A stretch of DNA of 64,000 nt from Capitulum mitella. Taxonomy: Eukaryota > Arthropoda > Thecostraca > Pollicipedomorpha > Pollicipedidae. Location of the stretch: assembly GCA_030062745.1 (NCBI GenBank), contig CP099844.1, positions 7,153,551-7,217,550 of the forward strand, written 5' to 3'. Of this stretch, positions 22,196 through 32,800 are shown piece after piece. Every line of letters starts with the position of its first letter. Within the stretch, counting starts at the first letter, position 1. The notes beneath the pieces are model-generated. The model was not told the DNA's origin and did no database searches. It saw nothing but the letters and a program-made list of their open reading frames with translations. A program made the translations under genes and the position numbers.

Positions 22196-23482
22196 GTAAG
22201 TAGTGAACTTTTTGGTGTTTTTATATTGCAAGATGTGAGCCATCATATATGATAGTACTGCAGGCCGGAGCTTTACATAGTTTTTGTTCCGACCTCATAC
22301 CGCTGATGACAGTATATCTTGATTATCCGGCAAAAGGTAGTACGCTGTAAAGTTTGGAAAGATATTTAGCGGGTAGCTGCCTTTTATGTGTTCGCAATAT
22401 GGTGTGAACTTCAATTATAATCCAAGTGTAGTTTACCCGGAACGCCCTATAAAAAAATCGGGCGATATAATTTGCGGGTTTGGTGGCATAGAAAATTAGA
22501 AAAGCTGGCCAGATTTGTGTTCAAAAGGAATAGATATGTTTGCGATGTTTTGCAAATTACACCATTCATTAGTTTTTGTCATATTTGGAAACATTTCATT
22601 CCACATAGGGGTGGGTCAGGAAGGCCAGAGAGGATATGCCTTTTATTGCAAGGTTGTCATGTGAGGACAAGTGAACAGCATTTGTTAACATCATTTTGGG
22701 GTAGAAGTCCACTGCAAATATGGTTGGTAACAGGAGAAATAGCAGTTTGTGGCAGATATGTTGTAAATGGGGTGTATGTCTTTAGCCTGTGTTTCTGAGG
22801 TCTAGGATGCAGTTTGAGAATTGCTTGTATGCAGTTCTCACATGTGGGTATTTTAAGGTATATAAGTTTGATGTGTGATGTTAAACTGGTGCATGTATGT
22901 GTGTATGTAGGTATTGTACATTCCTTGTAAAGTATGTCCATATAACTGTCAAGTAAAGCACTTTCAGATAGTCTCTGTATAAAATATGGCAGACTGGAAA
23001 CATTAAACCATTTAAACATCATGAATAGAATATGGAGTACTGATTGGTGATATGTTTGAGTGACTTTTCAAGGCTTTTGAAAATATTTTGACAAGAAGCT
23101 TAATGCAGTTTGAAGTGGACAAAGTGCTGTATCTCAATAAATGCAGGTTATCCCAGTTTCATTTTGATGCCTTGGCTGATATTATTATTATTATGACATT
23201 ATTGCATCATCTCTTGCCCTGACAGAGTAAATGTGTCCTGGTTACTCAACATGTTCTTTGGTTGAGTTAGAGTTACATGCAAAATGAGGCTAAACCTCCT
23301 CTCATTGGGATCTGGCAAAATATCTGAGTACTAAAGTGGCCTTCATTGGTCAGCTAATAGCCGAATGCTGGGTGTAGCTGCTGCGCTCGGACCCTCCCCC
23401 ACCACCACCACTGCCCCACGGGTCAGCTATTACTGGCCGACCGGCCGGTCCTGCTGTGACGTCACCTGCCCTCCAACAGTGA

Positions 23483-24847
<1,365 letters not shown>

Positions 24848-24967
24848 ATTGCATAGCTCATGATGTGGTATGTCTTGAAAATCTTGTGTACTAACTGTCT
24901 TGCCTTGAGGGAGACGTTCGGTTTAATTTATTACGGACAAGAAAGTGCGCGGGACAACACGGTGATG

Positions 24968-25175
24968 ACGGGCCAAAATTTCGGCACCCTCATCCCGCAA
25001 GAGACCAAGCACTTTATTTTGTTCTGCCTGTGACAAGTAGCAAACCCACAGTTCAAGCTGGGCTAAATTTGCGTAGCTCATGATGCGTTGTCCTGAGGAA
25101 TATTGTCCTAACCGTCTGGCATAGGAGACGTTTGGTTTAATTTATTACGGACAAAACTCGAGTGCGCATGGTAAC
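24968..25175 (+). pseudogene. Decayed tandem copy of the LC8 last exon and 3' UTR
   Basis: Bases 24968-25175 align with 24750-24960 at an offset of 214-219 bases. Shared blocks include AATTTCGGCA, GAGACCAAGCACTTTAT, GACAAGTAGC, GTTCAAG.CGGGCTAAAT, TAGCTCATGATG and GAGACGTT.GGTTTAATT. In the copy the frame reads FGTLIPQETKHFILFCL then a stop, so it cannot encode an LC8 C-terminus. It lies before the poly(A) signal at 25285, so it is probably transcribed as part of the real gene's 3' UTR. Confidence 0.85.
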
Positions 25176-25284
25176 ATCTTATGCAACGCTTTCATTCCCT
25201 CTCTCAAGTACATTATTATTTAGTGTTTGTTCTTTTGTTGTGAATAATACAGTGCTCGAATCCGGATTATTAACATGCAACGTT

Positions 25285-25290
25285 AATAAA
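25285..25290 (+). promoter_or_regulatory. Poly(A) signal AATAAA for the LC8 transcript
   Basis: First canonical AATAAA downstream of the LC8 stop, about 440 bases away and past the decayed exon copy. Cleavage is expected shortly after, near 25305-25315. Confidence 0.55.
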
Positions 25291-25382
25291 GCTTTAGGCC
25301 GGTGGTGTGTTGTTTGTAACGAACTCTTCCAAATCCCTCTGTACGGGTTGGCTGCGTGAACGCCTCACCATTTCTGGAAATG

Positions 25383-25388
25383 TTTATT
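25383..25388 (-). promoter_or_regulatory. Poly(A) signal for the MDM1-like gene
   Basis: AATAAA on the minus strand, about 300 bases beyond the MDM1-like stop codon at 25690. It lies 92 bp from the opposing LC8 signal, so the two transcripts end within or very near each other. Confidence 0.5.
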
Positions 25389-25689
25389 TTACACATCGTA
25401 CAGTCCTTTCGTCGACATGCAGCCTTGCAACTCAACTATATCAGAAAGCGGAGTGTTTTCACGGAGCTGAACAAGAGAAGCAGAATACCTGGAGTGGTGC
25501 CAGTTCGGCCGGCGGCCTGCCCGTGCCCTCACCCCTGAGCGAGACCCTCGCCGCGGCCGGCGCGCCAAGCGAGCACACAGAGCTAGCTGCGGAGCGCGCC
25601 CACGCCCGCCGCCCAGTAGGCATGGCCCGGTCCCAGTCGACTAACACGGAAATGAAAGCACGCGACTGGCGGCGGCGGCGGCGGGGCGG

Positions 25690-26806
25690 CTAGATGACCC
25701 GGTACGAGGGCTTCTCCGGCGCGTCCGGCTTTGGCTCGGCCGGCCGGCCCGAGCTAAACAGCTGGTGCGAGAAACGTGGCGGCTCGGCCGAGCGGGCGCT
25801 GAACAAGCCAGACGCTGGTTCAGCCGAACCGGCGCTGAACAGGCCGGAGGCTGGTTCAGCCGAGCCGGCGCTGAACAGGCCGGAGGCTGGTTCAGCTGAG
25901 CCGGCGCTGAAGAGGCCAGACGCGGGTCCAGCCGAGCCGGCGCTGAAGAGACTGGAGGCTGCCGGCCGGTCGGCGCGATCGGCCGGCTCCTGCGCACGGC
26001 CGAAGCTCGACCCCAGCAGTGGATCGTCCAACACGCGCGGCGCGTGAGCAGGCTTGGCTGGCGGCGGCGGCGGCGACTCGTGCCGGGCCGGCACCGGCTC
26101 GTCCGCGTGGAACGACCGCTGCAGGTCCTCGCCGGTCATGGAGGCAGTCATAGGGTCTTCGAGCGAGCGTTTCAGGTCATCCCCGGCCGCCGAGGCGGTC
26201 ATCGGATCGTGGAGGGACCGTTCCAGGTCCTCGCGAGTCATCGAGGCAGTCATCGGGTCCTGCAGCGAGCGCTTCAGGTCGTCTCCGGTCATCGAGGCGG
26301 TCATGGGGTCGTACAGAGACCGCTGGAGGTCGTCGCCGGCCATCGAGGCGGTCATGGAGTCGCGGAGCGAGCTCTTCAGCTCCTCCCCGGTCACCGAGGC
26401 GGTCGTCGTGTCCTGGAGCGAGTGCTGCAGCTCCTCCCCGGTCATGGACTCGGTCATGGGGTCGGCGGCGAGGAACGAGCGCTGCATGTCTTCCCCCGTC
26501 ATGGACATGGCCATCGGGTCGGCGGGCGCCGCCTCGGCTGGCTGGTGGTTGTGCTCCGGCTGGCGGCCGTTGGCCGGCGGCGGCAGCTCGTTGGCCAGCG
26601 GGCGGCCGGCCGGCTCGCCGTTGCGCAGGTGCGACACGTCGGTGACGGCTCTGGTCAGCGGCGACTTGACCGCCTCGTCGCCGGGCGAGCGCAGGCTGTC
26701 GCCGCGCGACGACGCCGGGCTGCCGTGACCTGGCGGGCGGAACACGTTAGAACCCCGGTCAGAGTCGGGCCGGGTCACGCCGTCACGCCCGCCGACGCCG
26801 CGCTCG
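25690..26806 (-). CDS. MDM1-like terminal exon E with two peptide-repeat arrays
   Basis: Acceptor GACTGCCACAG; a stop codon lies upstream in the same frame near 26829. It encodes 371 residues and the stop at 25690. After RGSNVFRPPGHGSPASSR come eight copies of a 17-residue unit, consensus DPMTASMTGEDLQRSLH (26107-26520). After RVLDDPLLGSSFG come five copies of the 12-residue unit SGLFSAGSAEPA (25777-25956). The tail is PEKPSYRVI. The plus-strand open frames here are mirror images and are not genes. If exon D uses its phase-1 donor, an additional small exon would be needed between D and E. Confidence 0.7.
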
Positions 26807-29800
26807 CTGTGGCAGTCGTGCGGTCACGGTAAACGGGGCACGGCCCCGCCCGACTGGGTCGGCCCGAGACGGGGTGGGGTGAGACTGGGTGTTGGTCTCC
26901 CCGGTCGCTGGAGCCGGGACTCGGTGCCGGCACGCCGTGCTCGCCGCGGATAGGCGGCCGCCGGCCGGCCCTCAGGGCGGCCGCTGCGGGTCGATAAGCT
27001 AACGAGGTCCCCCCCCCCGGCGGCGCGAGCGAAAGCTTCCGGCGGCCCCGTCAGTGATGCCTGTCTGAGCAGGCCGAGCCCGTGATCCCTTAGAAGACGG
27101 GTGGTGCCTCCGGCATCTTGATTCCCACGAAGCCCGCGAGACTGCGGATAAAGTAAATTTTAAACTCTGGCTCCGAATACACGAGGCAAAGGCTCGGGTA
27201 GGGAAATGCGCTGTTCGGCAATGAAGGATCTTGGTTTTAAGTACGGAGTCGTGCCAGGATGGCTGCACTGGTTGGTCCGGTTGAAGAGCTGCCGGCGAGG
27301 AGACGATTAAGACGTCACAATGGTCGTTTCAAACAAGCGTGACTATTCGGAGGCCGAGAACTACCCTGTGTTATTGCGCTTCGTCGGGCAGTAGCGTCAC
27401 CCTGCTCCTCTGGCGTCTAGGACCGTTTAGTGGTCCTGTTCAGTAGCTTCTTTCTCGTGTTCGTACTTCAAATCCTTTCCTCTCGTCATGAGAACACAAC
27501 TGCCTACGTCTAACCCTATTCCGGTACTCGTGTCATTAACAGCCTCCGTTATAACGTTCGGTCATCTCCCTGTTTATGTGTGTCTCGGGGTCCCGCTCCT
27601 GTAGCCAGCTGTCTGTCTCACCCCCTGCGGCCCCCCAGCTTCCCCCGTGATCGTTGCTGTCCCCGCGTGAGCCCCGTACGCACCTGCCATAACGTTCTGA
27701 GTGACGGTGAACGTTTTGCCAGTGTCGAGCGGCACGGTCCAGTTGACCGGCTCGGGCGACTTGATGGGCGCCATCTGCTCCGGCGACTTGACCCGCGTCG
27801 GCTCCGGCGCGCTGCGCACCACCTCCTCGGCCGGCTTCGGCGGCTCGCTCGGCTCGGCCGCGGCCGGCGGCTCGGCCGGCTCGGCCGGCTTGCTGGGCTC
27901 GATGGGCTCGGCCGGCTTGCTCGGCACACTGGGCTCGGCCGGCTTGCTCGGCACGCTGGGTTCGGCCGGCTTGCTCGGCTCCATGGGCTCGCTGGGCTCG
28001 GTCGGCTTGCTGGGCTCGGCAGGGACGGCCTGGCTCGGCTCGGCGGCGGCCGGCGCGCTGCTGCTCATCACCGCCGCCGGCGCGGGCTTTTCGGCCTTGG
28101 TCGGGCTCTTGGTCTTGGCCGCGATGCGGTGCGCGGAGCGTGAACGTGGCGTGCCGCCCCGGATCCCCTTGCCACTGGGGGCGGCGGCGGCGGGCGCGGC
28201 GGCCGGCGCCGGCGGCGGCCGCGCCTTCTCGGGCGCCGGCGGCCGCTCGATGGGCCGCTTCTTGGGCTTGACCGGCTTCTCAGGCGGAGCCACGACGTCC
28301 GGCCGGGCCGTCGGCGTCCGCGGCGTGGCCGGGCCGCGGCCCTTGGCGCGGTCGACGGCGTCGCCTGCGGGCACAAGGTCGAGTCGGAGCCGGCCGCCGT
28401 CGGGGGCGTCTCGATAGGAATCCGATGGCGGCGGCGGCAGACGGCCGGCAAAACAGCCGCTGTCGGCGAAATCACAGGGGTCAGCTGCCGTGTTGGCGGC
28501 TGGCCAGCTTTGCCGGCGGCACGCCCCCCCCCCCCCCGATGGCGGCGGCGGCGGCTAGACCGAGGTTGTCCAGACGGCCCAGCCACGGAAACCGGCCGCC
28601 GCCGCGTGGGCGTGGTGACTGGATGAAAATCGGGCAGCGGACACGTGGAACCCTCATCATATCTCGGACGACACACATTGCATGGAAAACGCGTACGTTG
28701 TGTTTTATAACTTAATAATGGCGCCCAATTTCTGCACCCATTGAAAAGCTTTGAACTTCAGAAAATGCAAGGCCGCAAAAAGAAAACCCGACGCACTGCA
28801 ATTTTCAAACACCATAGTGCTGGTGGGAAATGCTGCTGTTTCTGATTTTAAATAGTTTTTCCCGTCCTCAAGAAGAAACACATACCCCTTGTTCGAAATA
28901 TGAAACACCCTACCATCATAGTTAAATCAAACACCCAAGTACTTACTTCCCTGTATGCTTCAAGTAACAACCGAAGTTTTACAGTATGATTACGGATCAC
29001 ATCACTTCCTGCCGTCTTCTGGTTGTTCTGCCTAGCTTTTTATCGTGCTTATTCCCAGCATTTAAGGCTGTCTGTTTCTGTGTGTGCTCCGGTTCTGGCT
29101 GGCCAGAATGAGGCAAGGTTGCTGGACAGTTTGCGTATTGGTAATACTCGGGATGCCTTTAAGCGCAGGGGCGAGGGAACTCCTCCACAGTTGGGGGAGG
29201 GGGGTGGGGGAATGGGCGTTTTGGCCCAATGCTTTCCAGTCAACGGCCTTAGGATCAATATTAAATCTACATAAAGTTGGGAGCGGCTTCCCCTGCCCCT
29301 TCCCCCCCCCCCCCGATTTCCGCGCCTTTGTCCAATGGTTCCGCGGAGAACAGTAAATCAGCCCATGGTGACGATGAAACGAGCCAGTTAAAACTTTCTG
29401 GTTACATGTTTCTGGAAATTTTAATGGCGGACGCAGTTATTTCTCATCCATTCCGACTTCTCCATTTAAAAAAATAAAGAGGAAATATGTGCCCGCTTCA
29501 GCGTGTAACGTTTGGTATATACAGCACGCCATGACGCGTACCACATGACGGTCGTCCGCGCATCGCGTGCTGAGCTTCGCATGCCTGAAGTGCTGTTAAC
29601 ATTAACGCGACCATTGCCCATCTGAATGTTCGTCATGGCCACAATAAACTCGCGTATCAGCGAGCTGTCGAAATTTACGTCGTGCCATTCCGCCGTCATC
29701 ACAGGAATATAAAGGGAAACGGTCTGACTGACTGTGATCTGAATTTTAGTGTGCAAAGCTAACTACAATGTTCTGAACTCATCTCGTACTTTTGAAAGTG

Positions 29801-32800
29801 CACCCATGCGCGTGTTTGTTACGGAATTATCTCAATCAGGACCTTACAACCATACTTTAGATTGCGTTTGCATATAACGATCGGCATAAAAACAGTCTGA
29901 CGGTGCGTGTAGTAAAATTGCGACTGGCTAGGACGGTCTTTTGCTTGCTCCTGGGCCGCGCCCAGTAATCCACGATTATTATATGGGCCCGCCATATCTG
30001 GATCGGAACTCTCCTCTCCTCCAGCGTGTATGGAATTAAACATTACGCCTAACGCCTTGTGTGAAGATACACCAAGAAAACCCCATTCTAGCCGTAAAGC
30101 CCGCTCCCTTGATCGGGTGATTTATGACGCTTCTACCACGTTCCCGAATGCATTGGATATTGCCGTTTGTAAACATTTACATCACGTCGTGGACGGAGTG
30201 GCACGTCCAAGGTTGAGCATCGTGCGTTCCGTTAGTCTGCCAAATCCCCGCCTGAATGGTGGTAGCAGTCGGCGTTGAGTACAGAGCCATCCAGGGCCAT
30301 CGTTCCTCGAAACTAACGCTCAGTCAAACTTTATCCAGTTTACATCCTATTACTTTCGTCCACGGGGAAAACCATAAGGGATGAAATATGCCCAACATTC
30401 GCGCGAGGGAACGATGCATTGGTTCCGCCTTAGGCCGATGGGTCGATATCGAGAGCACATCGAGGCGTTATGTGGTGCCAGACTTTTCCATGCAGCATTC
30501 ATAGGCGGGATGTTAAATTCAAGATTTTGCACAGGCAACCTGCCCTTCACGCCTCTCTCACACTTCATGTTGGGCTGTAGGCTAGTTTTCCATGCTTTTC
30601 AGTGTCATTTCATTCAACAATTTCTTCTTCTTACCATCACTAGCGTAGCCAGAGGGGGCCGTGGGGCCAAATGACCTCTCCTTATGGTGAGAGATTTCCA
30701 CATTAGCCAGTATCACACACAGTTTGTTTCATAGAAAACAATGCTCTAAAATTGAGTGTCATGTGCTTTTATTTTCAGAATCTTTGAGAGTGTTATCTGA
30801 TGGGATGAGTTTCCCATGCTTGAAAGAAAATGGTAAAGTGATACTTTTTAGGCCTTTTCATATCAGCCTTGACTTCCGTTATGAAAATCTTGGCTACGCT
30901 ACTGTTTACCACCACTAAGATGTAACCATTGGTACAGCTAAAAGTGGTGCTGTGTTCGTCACCTACAGACTGTCAATAGTGATAGCCCGGTGAATAAAAC
31001 CTTGCGCAGGTTGCACCTTACCGGTGTGCCGGTCTGCAGAGGGCTGGGCGCTGTGGGGCCTCCGACCGCCTTCCGCTGCGTGCAATTTGAGCGCCATCTG
31101 CACCGAAGCAGTGGTTGGTGTTAGTGCTCTGCCGGCTACGTGGCGTTGAAGTCGCCAATTCCTTCACGTCCATAGACAAAGTTTTGTTATTCTTAGGTTC
31201 AAAAATAGGGCTGGGTATAAGGTATCCCCATAGGGTATTCCCTGATAATTCCGATTTATAGCAGGACGTTCGCGGATGACGCATGAATATGAATGCGTTC
31301 AACAACCACATATTCCACAGTCTTCTGGAAAATTACCCACTCACTAGCAGTGGAGGCACCACGTATACAGGACAGCAGAGCCAAATGTCATTTTCGAGTC
31401 CTTCTTTTCCACGCATCGACAATGGGACAATGTTTAGGTTTCCCGAGCTAAAGGGGATTTGCCCCCGCCTCCGCCGTGACTGCTTACGAGTTTTGCCGTT
31501 TTGGAAACAGTCTGCGGTCGAGGGTGGGTAAATTTTTCATCCGCAGCCAATAGCAACGACGGCAGGGGTCTAGGTAAACGGTCGCCTTTCCGAGCGCTTC
31601 TGACGGCGTTAACAGGCCAAGGTTCGGCGCAGACGAGAACAGGTGGCGCCACCTACCTTCGTGGCTCCTGGCGACTTTCTGCTGCTGGGCGGAGGATGCG
31701 ACTGCTGACGAACGCTGGCGCCGCCTGTCGTCACAGGACTCCTGCCGCGCTCCTCGCGAACGAACCTGCAGACGGAGCCGTCCGGTCAGCAGGTCACGTG
31801 ATCTCGTTTACACTGTCCACGGACAACGCAGTCATCGGACTAGCTCGTTCAGTAATAGTCACGTGACTGCCGCGCTCCTCACCGACGACCGGCTGATTGA
31901 AGCCTCCGGTCTGTTAGCGGCTGTGGCCACCACGAATCTTAGTAAACGGTGGCAGTGGCATCAAGCGTGACTTCCATAGAGGCGTCACGGTATGCCGCAC
32001 GGGCTCCACTTCCGGTTTTTTATGGCGCAATACTCGTGTCCTCTGAGCACCTCTGAAGCCTGCATAACATCCGACCGCGGCTATGGTTCGTTACCGAGGG
32101 TCATATGTAGAGCATCTGAGCACGTAGCACGGGAAGGTTTGTTCGAGTTGACGACTTCTGTGAAGCACTACATCCTTAGTGCATCCCATCAGTAGGAAAT
32201 TAGTACGATCTACCGCCGGAGTTTCTACAGCCCCATTTTGTCTAGTTCTGTGGGGGCTAGATGACAAATGGTCGAGCTGCCACTGGCCGCTGTTTTCTTT
32301 GTCGGTGTAATTGTCACAGGCCTGTCGGCCTCCTTTGCACATCATTTCAAAGTAAAATGAGTCGGGGAACTTGGAACCGTGTCACCATGAGTTCGTTCAA
32401 GACGAGATATAAAATACAAACACGGACGTCCGCCCAACCCCCGTATGACATCAGGACTTCTGGTCTGCTTTTGAAGTCTGTCCGTGGCAAAGTTTTCGCC
32501 TAATGGAGTTGAACTGCCGCGCGTTATTCTGAAGTACAAAATCTTCAGCGTTATTCGTACGTTATTGGTATGATATTTTGGAAAATACAGATCGCAGGAG
32601 TGCCAAGTTAACTTCGTAAAATTTCCGTTATAACTCGGCTAACGCTGTTTCTCGATTATTAATCGGTTCGGAATACACGATCGATATATAGTCGGTACGG
32701 GAAAGAGGGACTATGGAAAGGTACGTTTGAGGCATGTAGCTTGAGCTAGATGTGCGTTCTTCTGACGAAGAAGTGACGACTAAAGGTCCAATGCAACCGA

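Noticed and set aside
26044-26832. 262-codon plus-strand frame opposite the MDM1-like terminal exon
   Set aside because: It is the mirror of the coding minisatellite; the minus-strand frame has the matching splice phase and conserved-looking text.
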